Shown here: positions 34,131-45,612 of the stretch, piece after piece
How positions within the stretch are numbered: the stretch's first letter is position 1
Layout of the letters: each line of letters starts with the position of its first letter
Origin: Neoceratodus forsteri
Lineage: Eukaryota; Chordata; Ceratodontiformes; Ceratodontidae
NCBI GenBank assembly: GCA_016271365.2
Contig: CM028129.1
Coordinates: 1,007,017,501 to 1,007,081,500, forward strand
DNA: 64,000 bases
Direction of reading: 5' to 3'
Program-made: the position numbers and the translations under genes
The notes under the pieces: generated by a model
The model's database searches: none
Told to the model about the DNA's origin: nothing
Seen by the model: the letters and a program-made list of their open reading frames with translations, nothing else

Positions 34131-35022
34131 ATAATGCATTTCAGGTTATGCATGTTTTAACAGTGTTGTCCATCCGTGTGTTTTTGCAATTAATAAAAAA
34201 GTAATTATGTCCTATTGTTTGTCTTTTCAGGTCAAATCTGGACAGAAAGAGTACAATATTTTCAGAATCTTAACTCAACTCAAAATCCATTCTGCTGGGT
34301 GAATGAAACTTGTTCAAAGCTCTTTGTTTTAACCTCTAGGCTGTACTGCCAGCTAAAAATTAAAAGCTATGCATTTCATGACTTCCCATGATGCCAGGCC
34401 AGTAGGTATGTAGCCACATTTGTGTCTTGTAGACCTGAGTTCACACCTGACATTGTAAGAGAAAAGGCTGCAAGAGAGGGAACAGAAAATGACAGAAGTC
34501 AGTGCTGTGGAAGTCCCAGAAATCTGAACTGACATGAACACAGCCAGGGTTTAGAAATCCTGATATAGGGCCCCAATACCTGTTGGCACCACAGAGCCAG
34601 CCTTGAGATGTGTAGTTTTCAATGATCACCTGGCAGTATAGCCTAGAGGTTAAAGCAATCCTGAAGATGGATTATTTTTACTAACAGTTTGAAATGTAAA
34701 GGTGATAACTCACTAGTTTCAATGCACATACAAAACAATTATTATAAATGTAGAAAGTGTTGTAATAACATCTTAAAACACATTTAATAAAACAGATGAT
34801 CTCCTATTTAATCTGTTGGATTACATACAGTCAAAGGAGGACCAAGTCCTCGGCGATGTCATTTCCTGTCAGGAGCACAAAACCTATGGCTGCCACCAGC
34901 CCTTAATTACAAGCTGATTTACATATGAATAACTCTGGACTGCAAAGACTCACAGATTAACACAATGGCTCATTCAAATGGGCTTTCAGACATTAAGAAA
35001 TCCTGTAGATGACAGTTCCCCT
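34131..35022. repeat. Right inverted arm of the TTAA element
   Basis: Reverse complement of the left arm. The outer 300 bp (34,725-35,022) pairs with 26,578-26,888, and the inner part with 32,629-33,118. Inside it an extra inverted pair, TTTAACCTCTAGGCTGTACT (34,328-34,347) against AGTATAGCCTAGAGGTTAAA (34,635-34,654), suggests a local inversion or duplication in this arm. Confidence 0.82.
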
Positions 35023-36865
35023 TTAAGGAAAGGATTGTGGAAAATCTTGAATCCAGTGGCTTTCAAGATCTGAAGCAACATGGATTCACAATGTGGAGGT
35101 CATGTCAAACACATTTGACAGATTTCTTTGACTGGGTGACCAGGGAAGTGGAGCAGGGTGGAACAGTGCAGGTAGCCTACCTAAATTTCAGTAAGGCCTT
35201 CGATGCTGTTCCTCATAGGAGACTCGTAAATAAGCTGAGCAACCTAGGGGTGGGACCAGAGGTGGTAAACTGCGTAAAGAATTGGTTGGGGGGATAGGAG
35301 ATAGGATACAGAGGATAGTGGTAAATGGAGTTCATGCCGAGGAAGGGATGGTGACCAGCGGGGTGTTACTAGGATCAGTACTGGGGCCTATACTCTTTAA
35401 TGTCTTATAAGTGACATTGCAGATGGACTAGAAGGGAAGGTTTGCCTTTTTGCAGACCACACTAAGATCTGTAATAGGGTAGAGACTAAAAAAACACAAA
35501 AGTTAATGTGATGCACTCAGAGGCTTCAGTATTAAAAAGTTGTTTTAATTGAACAAACAGACAAATTCCCCGGCACTTCAAGGGAAAACCCTCTTAATCG
35601 GGGCTGGGTGGGGTGGGGTCTAACATTAACGTTGGTCTCTTATACATACAAGTCATAGTGATGTGATTTAAAATTTGTGATGCTCACCAATCAAGTGTTA
35701 CATACATCATGTAATTTGTGCTTGAAATATCTCTACAACACTCAATACATACACATATTACTTAACAAATCCATCAGTACACATGGAAAAAAATGAGTGC
35801 TAGGATCCCCGTGCAATTCATTCATCACATTTGCAAGGGTTCTGTATTTCAATACCCTTATTATGACCTTTGAATGATTATATTTCACAATCTTAGAACT
35901 GAATTGCACAGATCAGATCTAACAATCAGTGCTGTAAACTGTGTGTTCGAATTGACACTCGGGGGAGGGGTGGAAAATTTAAAAGGGACCTAGGAAAACT
36001 CAAGGAGTGGTCAATAATATGGCAACTGAATTTCAATGCAAAAAAGTGCAAAATCATGCCCTGGGGGTGTAGAAACAAAGGGGCAGAGTATACCATGGGA
36101 GGAGTGGTACTGGCAACCACCAAACAGGAAAGAGACCTACAGTAAATCATATCTGATGACTTAAAGGTGGCCAAACAGTGTGACAAGGTAGTGGGGAGAT
36201 CCAGTGAGATGCTGGGGGGCATAGGGAGGGATATCATCAGCAGAAAAAGGGAGGTGGTGATACTGCTGTGTAAACCATGGATGAGACCTCACCTAGAGTA
36301 CTGTGTCCAGTTCTGGAGATCACATCTCAAGAAGGACATAGACAGAGTAGAGGTGGTCCAGAAGAGAACAACTAAAATGGTGATGGGTCTGCATCAAAAG
36401 CCCTATGAGGAGAGGCTGAAGGACCTCAATATGTACACCCTGGAGGAAAGGAGGGAGAGAGAGAGAAGGGATATGTTAGAGACTTTGAAATACCTCACAG
36501 GTATAAATAAGGTTCAAGTAGAGAGCCTTTTTTAGAGCAAAACATGTTCAAGAACAAGGGGCCATGCTATGAAGCTGTGGGGGGGTAGACTCAGGGGAGA
36601 TGTACGAAAGTACTTCTTCACTGAGAGAGTGGTGGATACCTGGAACACCCTCCCAGAGGCGGTGGTAGGGCCAAAAACTTTAATGTGATTCATTCAGTCA
36701 TTCAATGGCATGGGATAGGTATAAGGAAACCTTGTGGCAGGGGAGGGGATAAAGCTGGAGATCAGATAGGGTCTGTGGTGTTACAGTAGGTAGAGAAAAT
36801 GGGCAGACTGAGTAGGTCAAGTGGTCCTTATCTGCTGTCAAATTCTATGCTTCTTTTATATTTCA
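35023..36865 (+). pseudogene. CR1-c, segment 3: rest of RT and 3' tail
   Basis: Continues from 26,577 across the TTAA insertion: ERIVENLESSGFQDLKQHGF, CQTHLTDFFDWVTREVEQGG, YLNFSKAFDAVPHRRLVNKL. The active site near 35,449-35,460 reads FADH instead of FADD. A ~0.45-kb insert lies at 35,490-35,943. The C-terminal domain follows (36,167-36,535: EMLGGIGRDIISRKREVVIL, VEVVQKRTTKMVMGLHQ), then a CR1 tail ending TGCTGTCAAATTCTATGCTT at about 36,858. Joined across its three interruptions, CR1-c would be about 2.2 kb of 5'-truncated CR1. Confidence 0.88.
35490..35943 (-). mobile_element. ~450-bp insert in CR1-c, possibly a Penelope-like 3' fragment
   Basis: Foreign to CR1; homology stops after GTAATAGGGTAGAGACT and resumes at GACACTCGGGGGAGG. 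On the minus strand it contains GATTAAGAGGGTTTTCCCTT, then GAAGTGCCGGGGAATTTGTC and TGTTTGTTCAATTAAAACAA. This resembles the 3' tails of Penelope-like elements, but no coding part is present and I recognise it only loosely. Confidence 0.4.
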
Positions 36866-36989
36866 AGCAGGCCTGTATACTGAGAGAATATAAACTGAGT
36901 GATGCAAGTTGGATCCTGGCTTTACAGGTTAAAACAATATTCATATTTTTGCATCCAACTCAAATTACAGCAATGCATGATATGTGGAA

Positions 36990-37865
36990 TAATACAAGGG
37001 GAGGTGTACATAACATAAAGAATAATACATATGGTGGCATGTGCTATGAGAATTTAATACACACCCAAGATGTGTGATGCTACATAAATTGCAAGACAGA
37101 AGCTTGAGGGGTTTATTTAAGCAGCACACACCAAGGGTGTGCATTAAATCTGAGTAACCACACCACTCCATGCCTTATTTTTTATAATTGCTGGTCATCA
37201 ATTTTTCCTTAAGCAGCCCCTCCTCCAATAATTTGTTAATTTGTAGTTGGGGGAGGTAGAAAGTTGCTACAAAGCACTTAATACACTTCTGCAGAGTACT
37301 AAATACACTTCTACACTAAATACACTTCTACGGAGGACTAAATATATTTTTAAATAACATTTTTATCCACAAATACCAAGTAAAGATGTATGAAGGAACC
37401 AGAAGTCATGTCGGGTAGCAATGTGTTCAGTGGCGGTCAGCTGGGTCTGCAGCTGGGTTTAATGTGCAATATAGAGGAGCACCACAGGAAACTATGTTTT
37501 AAAAGTAAGTTTGTCTTAAAAAAATACCTGGCGAACACGTAGAATGTCCGCGTTGTGGCCATTTCAGCTGCAACATGATTACTGACTCACGGAACAGCAG
37601 TCGAGAGTGTAGTGCTCAAGACTGCAGCTGCTGTTCAGTGAGCACATGTTTGCCATAATAACTGGACAGTTATTACAGCAAATAATAATTGGCTATCTCT
37701 ATTGAAAAAATTGATGGGTAGTTGTTATAAGCATTTTACACATACACTAGGTGTGGGATGCTACAAAACCCAAAAAAATAACGCTCAAGGGGTTTATAAA
37801 AGCATCCCACACCAAGGGTATGTGTAAAATACAAGTTTTATACACCTCCCCATGTTTTTTGTTTT
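36990..37865. mobile_element. Palindromic element with two ~98-bp hairpins in inverted arrangement
   Basis: Hairpin 37,052-37,149 (ATTTAATACACACCCAAGAT ... GGTGTGCATTAAAT) and hairpin 37,733-37,830 (ATTTTACACATACACTAGGT ... GGTATGTGTAAAAT) are each self-complementary and similar to each other; both have a centre with CTYRAGGGGTTTA. Outside them, AAGGGGAGGTGTACATAA (36,996) is the approximate reverse complement of 37,842-37,861. The whole may be one element with long imperfect inverted ends. Short ~26-bp tandem words (AAATACACTTCTNC) lie at 37,277-37,330. Confidence 0.55.
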
Positions 37866-38707
37866 ATATAATTCCTGGGTAGTGTTTTATTGCCTTGAAA
37901 ACACTATCCAGCAATTATAGAACACTATATGGCCAGTGGTTCCAGTAGCATTGGTTCAACAGTGCAGTGTGCATGAGAGAGGCAGTGTGGGAATGCATGG
38001 AGCAAAGATAACCCGGCGCACATTTGCCATTGAAACTAGCTGCTAATAACTGCAAATTATAACTGGGTTTTCCTGTGGAAGAAATTGCTCCCCAGTTATT
38101 ATACCACACGTATAAGCAGGATGTGCTCCCTGAGAAAATGGGGCATAGTATAAAATCCCTCAAGCATGAATGTGGGGGACCCACCCCCAGACTTAGAGTT
38201 GACTATGCTCAAAAAAAAAAAAAAGATTTCAGAGAGAAAAATGTTTCTCTGTATCCATGAAGAAGTGTTTTTTTTTGTTTGTTTGTTTTTGTTTTTAGAA
38301 AAACCTGTACTCTATTGAAAAAAACAAAAGAGAAACCTCTATATAAATGTTTCAGTAAAAACTAACGTGAGTATAAAGTGCATTACCAGGAAGATTTTCA
38401 CTGGACGGAGGCTCTAAAACTGTATATAATTGCAAATTACCATTGATGATTCAAAAATAGTTCTCATTCTGTGAAATATATATATATGCTATGCAAGAAA
38501 GGAAAACCATTTGCTCTCACTCCAGAAACTGTAGTTCACGTAAAGATGCCACCAAACACAAATTTTACTGTGTTCAGTTATTTATTTCATGATTCAAACC
38601 AACAAAACAGCAAAGTGCATTAACACAAGCTCAGGATAGCTGCCCCAATATTTCATGCTTGCGTGCTTTATCAAGAGGCTAACATGACAGCAGTAAAGAG
38701 ATCCTTT
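37866..38707. other. 0.84 kb without recognisable gene
   Basis: No coding homology. It contains A13 (38,211-38,223) and T-rich runs (38,269-38,300) and a short AT tract near 38,480. Confidence 0.5.
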
Positions 38708-41700
38708 TATTTTATTTTGTTTTTGACAACGGGGTAGGCGCACTAGACAATAAATTTGCCTATTTTCAGGCATGACCCGGGACAGTAAAAGTCACTAAAC
38801 AATCATGAAACATGGTACTAAGAAACAGTAACATATACAATGTATAGGGTAAACTGGTTACAGATACAAAAGCAGTTGAAATAATAAATGCAAAGTAACA
38901 AAGGGATAACCATGCAAATAATACTGAAACAGTACAAAACAGTAAAATATACAATGTAAAGGGTAAACAAGTTGTAGATACGAAAGCAAGAGAAGAATAA
39001 ATACATTGTAACGGACACACCTATACAACAGTAGCAAGGCAAGAAGTGAACAAAGCAGCGTGACTAAACAATTAAAAAAACAGACAATAGCTTTATACAT
39101 AAGTGCAGCAGATGAAGCTTCAAAGACAAGCACAGTCAGGTAGCATAGGTTGGGTGATCAAGGAGGTAGGAAGCAGGTACAGGGGTCAGAGACCGAGGTA
39201 GTGGCGTAGCTCACTTTTAAAGCAGGCATGAGAGGGGAAGAGTTGGAGTGACACAAGCAGAGAGTACAAAATATTCAGGGCAAAGTGGGAAAAGGCCTGG
39301 GATCCCATAGTTGTCATATACCTCTGGACAGATAGTTGGGACTGGTCACCAGATTGAAGGGGGTAGGGGATGCTCAGGGGAGTCAACATAAAGGCTAGAG
39401 AGGAAGGAACCCTAATTCTAATAATGTTATCAGTTATGGTGCCAAAAGCATAGAAGCGGCTGGCCTCAGGGGTTAGCCAGTTTAGAACACTAGAACCTGA
39501 CAGCAGAGGGTAAGGTGATTGGATGCCAGAACAAAATGACAAATAATATTGTAGGTGGTGTCCCATTTGTGGAGGTTGGCTTTGGCAGCTCATATGAAAG
39601 TAGCGGAGCTGTAGGTGAGGGTGGAAAGAAGGATGCCCTGCGCAATAGCAATGCTGGCAGAGGGTGTAAGGGTATATCTGGTTTTACAGGCCAGGCAAGC
39701 TTGGAGTAACGGCTTTACAAGTATTAGAGATGTATTGGACAAAGTCCAGAGAAGGGTCAAGGGTAATTCTAAGGTATCTGAAACTGGTTACATTTTCATG
39801 GAGGGAGCCATCACTCTTGGAGATGGATAGTCACCCAATACACTTTCTTAAGCAAAGGGCAGGGCCAAATAACATGGCGTGGATTTTGCTGGCATTTAGT
39901 AATAGCTTGTTATGGGAAAGCCAGGAGTGAATTTTGTGGAAATCAGAGGTAAGGGTAGTGTTAAGGTCAGCAAGGTATTTAGAGCTAATGTAGAGCACCA
40001 AATCATCTGCATAGAGCAGAAAGGAGCAAGATGTGGCATTTAGGGATAGATCATTTATAAAGATAGTAGACAGGAGGGGACCAAGGATAGATCTTTGTAG
40101 AACATCAATGTTAACGATGGACAGATCAGATACAGCTGAGTTGCATTAAACAAATTGTTGCCAATCAATGAGGTAGCTGTTCTACCAGGTAACCATGTCA
40201 GAGGAGATATCAAGGGACTACATTTTAGATTTTAGAAGATAACGGTCTACTAGATCAAAGTTCTTTGTAAGATTGATGAAAACTGCACCTGTAAGTAGTT
40301 CATCATGCATGGCAACTTTGGTGTCATTTGTGAATTTGAGAAGAGCAGTGGTGGTATTTTGGCCTTTCCTGAAACCATGTTGGGCATCAGAGGAGAGGCT
40401 GCAGTCATGGAGATAGTTAATGGTTTGGACAGAGACTATTTTTCTAGATGTTTACTCAGGACTGAAAGGATAGCTATAGGGTGAAAACTGGTGACTGATT
40501 GAGAGTTACCATTCTTAAAAACCAGGACAATCTTAGCAACCTTCCAGATATCAGGAACAACCCCTGAAGATAAGGACAGATTAAAGGGTCTAGCTAAAGG
40601 GGAGGCAAGGAGAGGGGCAACAAGTTTTAGAAGCCTAGGCTCAAGGCTGTCAGAGTCTATACTACAGCAGATGGAAATGGAGTTAAGTAGCCAACACACC
40701 TACATATTAGACACTGTATGTAGGTAGAAATGGAGGGTAGCAGTGGGACTGTCCATAAAGAAGAAGGGGGTGAAGCCAGGAGTGTCAAAGCCAGACATGT
40801 GAATCTGGAAAGGTCAGAGAAGTGAAGCTTGAACACATTGCCAATAGTGACAAGGCTGTTACAGTGAGTACCATCTAGCACCATATCATTAGTGGACTAG
40901 GTGTGCTTGCCCCCCAATAAAATGTTTGATTTAATTCCAAAATTTTGGGGAGTCACCAGCACCATCAAGCAACAGATTTTTGCAATAGGTTTGCAAGATG
41001 TATGGTCTTTTTGCAAGCATTTATTTTTTTCATGTACTCCATCAAATCTGCCTGGAAACCAGAGGTCTTAAATTTGGTTCAGCATATGTCTAAAGCCTTT
41101 AGTAAGGCAAGGAGGTCTTTGTGTAGCCAACTAGTGGGAGATCCTTTAATTCTGTGTGACACTATTGGGGTGTGCAAGACTTTTGAGAGCACTGAAATGG
41201 GAGACAAAATAGTTTAGGGCCTCATTTACACTGTTAGTGTCATACAGTGGCCTCCAATCAGTCATGGATATGTCTGCAAGAAAGGCAGCAGGGTCAAGCT
41301 TGGGGAAATCACATAGTGAGATTACCTTTGGGGAACAGGATGAAGCACAAGCCTGCCAGATACAGTAAACAGGGGAGTGGTCAGAAATTGCACTGGATAG
41401 GGTACCAGCCCCTGTGATCCTATCAATACTGTTTGTCAGGGCCCAGTCAATTATTGTGTGATTGCCAGAGGTAAGAGAAAGTCTGGTTGTGTCTAAGATA
41501 AGGTGATGTAGATGGAGTTTTTGCACCAGTAAGTCAAAGGATTTACCTCTCCAATCAAGGTTGAAGTCACCAAGGAGAATAGTTTTATTTTTACCAGCTG
41601 AGGAGGTGGAGTGTGAGAGGAGTTCATTGAGGCCTGCAACATCTCCTCTGGGAGTATTATAGGTACAGACAAATGTGTAGTTTCTTTGTTCCCCCCAGAA

Positions 41701-43560
41701 GGAGGATGATATGCAGAGCCTCACAGTAGTATAGTTATGAAATGGGAAACACTGAGAGATTTAGATGTCCCCACAGTAAATAGCTACACTGCTTCCTCTT
41801 TTGGAAGAGGAACGATCACATCTTAACATGATATAGTTACGTATAGAGTGGGCCAAGTCAGGAATGGAATGTATGAGCCAAGTTTCAGAAATACATATAA
41901 ACATGGGATTTGTATAAGGACACCCAGGCTTCTAACTCAGGGAGGTTATACAGCAAGCTACGGATATTTAGGTGGACAATTCTGAGCCCCTTAGCACCAA
42001 ACCAGTGTGAGTCAGAGCTACTGAGCAGGGCAGCAGGTCAAGGATTCAATTTGACATCACCAGATAAAATCAGAGTAATAAGGCAGAGTTACCATAGACT
42101 ACAATGGTATGAGAGGATGGGGCAGCCAAATAGTGAGCGACAGTGGTACTTAGTCACAAATTTTGTGAGAAGGCATAAATGACTAGATGACAATAATGGG
42201 GGCAAATTGAGGTAGGACATCTGAGTTACTAGGGTGTTAGAGAAAGCTAAGTCATTAAGTTCCAGCATTGTGTCTCCCTTAGGTAAGTAGGAGAGGGCCT
42301 GGGAGATTGCCAGAGATTAGACAAAAGGATATCAGGACAGAGCACTATCAAATAGCAGATGGGAGGAGGGCCATGGTAGGTAGAGAATCTAGGAAAGGTA
42401 TACAGACAGTTTAAGGTAACAAAACTAAGCAAGGTAAAGTTTACACAAATTACTGATAGTCTAGACCAGTATGCAGTAAGCAACTCACAGTGAATACACC
42501 AAAATGAGGGTACAACTTATAAGTATAAGAAATATCTTAATTTATCTGGTGAATGGCCTAACATACAGAGCAAAAAGCTAGTAAACCTTTAAAGAACACT
42601 GTGGACAAAATTGGGAGTCTGCAGCAGGCAAGATAAGCTAGGGCAGAAAGCTACAGCAGTGAGGATAAATATAACAGTCTGGAAGTAGAAGAACAGTAAA
42701 CTGGCTCAGACTAATTAGGTAATTATGCAGTTTAAGATTACACCTCTCTTTGAATTATATACAGTATGTGCTGATAAGCAGTCGACACAGATTGTAAGTG
42801 TGAGTAATAATAGATACAGAGGTTACCACTCATGTATTGTTTACAATGCACAGGAGACAACGAGGTCCAAGGAGACAGGAAAGGTAGTTAAGTCACAGAG
42901 TATCATACACCCAGGGTGGTGGAAGCAGGCACACAAAGGTGCAGCATGGCTGAACGACAGCCAGCTTCCACAGCTGACACCCACAGTGTGACACCCTTGT
43001 CACTCCAGCCCTTAGTTCTCTGCACTGCAAGCATGAAGGACTGCTTGGTAAAGTGACTTAAGTACAGGTCAGGTGTTGCAGAAAGATACCAGGGATTGGC
43101 TGGCAGCTTGCAGGGAGGTGGACTGTTTGTCCCCTTGGTGCCACCAGTCATAGAGGCTTTCTGGCCATTGTTGGAGGGGTGAACAGTAAGTCCACGGCAA
43201 CCTAGCAACCCTGCCTGGCATTCTGTAGCAGAGATCTGACTGCTGAGGACCATTGCAGGCTGGCTTATAAAGCTCCAAGAACAAAGGAGCATCGCTCTGA
43301 TGTTTGGCACCTTTTTCAAAAGTTTAAAGTGGCACCAGAGATTGGCTGGCAGTTTGTAGGGAGGTGGACTGTTTATCTCCTCGGTACCGCCAGTCGTAGA
43401 GGATTTCCAGTAATTGTTTGGGGGGGAGGTGCAAACAGTAAGTCCATGGCACCCTTGTAACTCTGTCTGACATTCTGTAGTGGTGGTCAGAGGTCTTTTA
43501 TACTCATGGTATCTTAAAGAGACAGATACCAATGACCGTGCCACATGCATTGAGTAGTAC
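38708..43560 (-). mobile_element. L2-d, long L2-clade LINE copy
   Basis: Minus strand from 5' UTR to 3' tail. The 5' UTR (about 42,200-43,560) has ~245-bp tandem units. The endonuclease starts near 41,960 (SLLYNLPELEAWVSLYK); its main part is the frame 41,724-41,146: ILLGDFNLDWRGKS, TIIDWALTNSIDRI, SSAISDHSPVYCIW. RT blocks: DSLEPRLLKLVAPLLASPLA (40,640), PDIWKVAKIVLVFKN (40,540), ILSVLSK (40,460), active site YADD at 40,002-40,013. The C-terminal frame 39,593-39,186 contains SVQRYMTTMGSQAFSHFA. The 3' tail at 38,708-38,790 reads TGCCTATTTTCAGGCATGAC on the plus strand, mirrored at the L2-c end. Many stops and frameshifts; older than L2-c. Confidence 0.85.
43088..43480 (-). repeat. ~245-bp tandem units in the L2-d 5' UTR
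   Basis: 43,088-43,235 and 43,331-43,480 share ACCAGRGATTGGCTGGCAG, GGGAGGTGGACTGTTTRTC, AACAGTAAGTCCAYGGCAMC and ACATTCTGTAG-type words at a spacing of about 243 bp. A short unmatched segment lies between. The position upstream of the ORF fits LINE promoter monomers. Confidence 0.78.
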
Positions 43561-44240
43561 AGCACTCAACATAAAGTGTGCATATCATAGACATGAAGTG
43601 ACACCCACATTCAAGCAATTAATCCAGTTACACTGTTGATGCCAAATCTGGACTGCATATATGGAGTCTGTGCTACAAAAAGCAAATGTTATTATGTTTA
43701 GGCCTGCATGTAAGGAACTTGCACTACATAAATCAAATTTTAATATATTTAGACCACTTACTATTAACCTCCTAAAATTCATACAGAACAAAGGATTACC
43801 CACATTAATACATACAGGAGAAATTTACAAAAGACACGTAAAGAAGAACACAGAAAACTTAATATTGTGTATGGTGACATTTTTACTGAACTAGTTTCTG
43901 GCATGAGTGCATGCAGTTTTCCCACCGCTGGCACCACAGCTCCAGGGTGAGAAGCTATGTGTGTGCTACAAAATATATACTCTTACTCGATGGATAAACC
44001 TAGTTTAGTATCAATATGCTAAAAATGCAATATTTAATGAAGAAACTGAACAATATATACATCTAGTTAAATAATCCAAGTTCTGCATAACCATTTGTTC
44101 TAGATCGGGTCAGATCTCGTATCCCTGCATCTAAGAAATACAGACTGGATCCTTTACCTGATACATTTACAGGACAAGATTTTAAAAATGTCTCACCAAA
44201 TACATGAAAAACATTAATATAGCTAACATTATAAATATGA
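43561..44240. other. 0.68 kb without recognisable gene
   Basis: A/T-rich, no coding or repeat homology recognised. A 77-codon frame at 43,661-43,894 (plus) has no family features. Confidence 0.5.
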
Positions 44241-45095
44241 TCTTAGATCAAATGCCTCTTTTGAATGATTCATTTGTGCTTATCCCAAGCATTTTTGAAC
44301 CCTTTGACCATTTTGGCCTCAACGGCCTCTGAGGGTCGGCTGTTCCAGGCATCCACCACCCTCTCCATGAAGAATTTTCTAACATTGGTCCTGAACTTTC
44401 CCCCTTTCAGTCTATAATCATGACCCCTCATTCTGCTACCCTCCTTGGAATCAAAAAGTTCCTGCACCTGTCCCTTATTTATACCCTTAATGTACTTGAA
44501 GGTCTCAACCATGTCTCCTCTCTCCCTCCTCTGTTCCAGGGAGTACATGTTGAACTGCTTCCATCTGTTCTCATATGACATTTGATGTACTCCCTGTATC
44601 ATTTTTGTTGTCTTCCTTTGTACTGTCTCTATTCTGTCAATGTCATTCCTGATGTGTGGTCTCCAAAACTGGACACAGTATTCCAAGTGGGGAAGGACAA
44701 GTGCCCTATGCAGCAGCAGTACCACTTCTCTCCTCCGGCTTGTAATTCCCCTCCCAATGTATCCCAGCATGCCACTGGCCTTAAGTGCTGCCTTCTAGCA
44801 CTGTCTGCTTACTTTCAAGTCTTCCAATATTAAAACCCCCAGATCATGCTCTTGGCTGGTTGTTGTTAGTCTTTGTGCTCCCCAGTATTACTCCCTTTTT
44901 GAGTTCCCTCTTTCTATGTGCATGGCCTTGCACTTTTTGACATTGAAATTCAGCTGCCATGCCCTAGACCACTTCTCCAGTTTCTTTAGGTCCGATTCCA
45001 TTTTCATTTGTCCTGCTGGGCAGTCTACTCTGTTGCATATCTTGGTGTCCTCTGCCAACAGTCACACCTTCCCCTTGAGCCCATTTGCAATGTTG
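44241..45095 (-). pseudogene. CR1-e, C-terminal RT fragment
   Basis: The frame 44,770-44,270 is open: RGITSRRREVVLLLHRALVL, YCVQFWRPHIRNDIDRIETV, RKTTKMIQGVHQMSYENR, ERVVDAWNSRPSEAV. Upstream (45,095-44,770) weaker frames carry the active site near 45,044-45,055 as AEDT in place of ADDT, then KKLEKWSRAWQLNFNVKKCK. The 3' tail is truncated near 44,241 and the 5' end near 45,095. Confidence 0.85.
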
Positions 45096-45255
45096 GAGTG
45101 GGTTATTGCACATATAACATGGTTTCCATTCAAAACAAGGAGAAAACATAAAGGGGTTTTCTCCCTGTTTAAATACCAAAAACATGACTGTATCCTGCCA
45201 CCTGGAAAAAAGGTCCCCAACAAAGAATCCATATGTGAGTGGTTTTATGCTCATA

Positions 45256-45297
45256 CAAATGTCAGAAATACAGTACTGACATGATTTCTGACATTTG
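45256..45297. repeat. Perfect 14-bp inverted repeat with 14-base loop
   Basis: CAAATGTCAGAAAT (45,256-45,269) pairs exactly with ATTTCTGACATTTG (45,284-45,297). No T-run or coding context gives it a role. Confidence 0.85.
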
Positions 45298-45580
45298 TTG
45301 TGCACAATTAACTTCATAGAACAAAGTGCATCGAAGACAAGGGAAACTTGTCTTGCAACACTGTACAGCTCAATACAGACAGACAGAGAGAGGACATGTC
45401 CCAGTGAGGATTCCCGCACTCTCCCCCCAAGTACCTCCTCATCCTGGTGTTTCTGTCACTCACTGTCACACAGGAAACTGCACCAGACACAGGAGAAACT
45501 GTTTTTAGTGACTGTATGCCTCAATATAGTGACAGAGAGACACAAGACATTGCAGCAACTGTGAATTACAAGGACTTGTA

Positions 45581-45581
45581 G

Positions 45582-45612
<31 letters not shown>
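45581..45612. repeat. (CT)n microsatellite
   Basis: About sixteen CT units with one interruption (TTTC). Confidence 0.95.

Larger units (their letters stand above)
26574..35026. mobile_element. TTAA-flanked DNA transposon with long terminal inverted repeats (Kolobok/T2-like), hosting an L2
   Basis: The element proper is 26,578-35,022, flanked by TTAA on both sides, in the middle of one CR1 ORF2. Left end AAGGGAACTGTCATCTACAG; right end, reverse-complemented, AGGGGAACTGTCATCTACAG. Inverted homology runs inward about 0.8-0.9 kb (left arm 26,578-26,888 plus 32,629-33,118; right arm 35,022 back to about 34,130), with indels. With the TTAA the ends read TTAAARGGGA, matching the TTAAAGGRR consensus known for Xenopus T2 MITEs and Kolobok relatives; piggyBac also uses TTAA but normally begins CCC. 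No transposase frame is seen, so it is probably non-autonomous. The left arm is split by L2-c, and a smaller TTAA MITE lies at about 33,115-33,388. Confidence 0.82.

Noticed and set aside
41910..42182. 90-codon plus-strand ORF at 41.9-42.2 kb
   Set aside because: Antisense to the L2-d endonuclease start; no family features.
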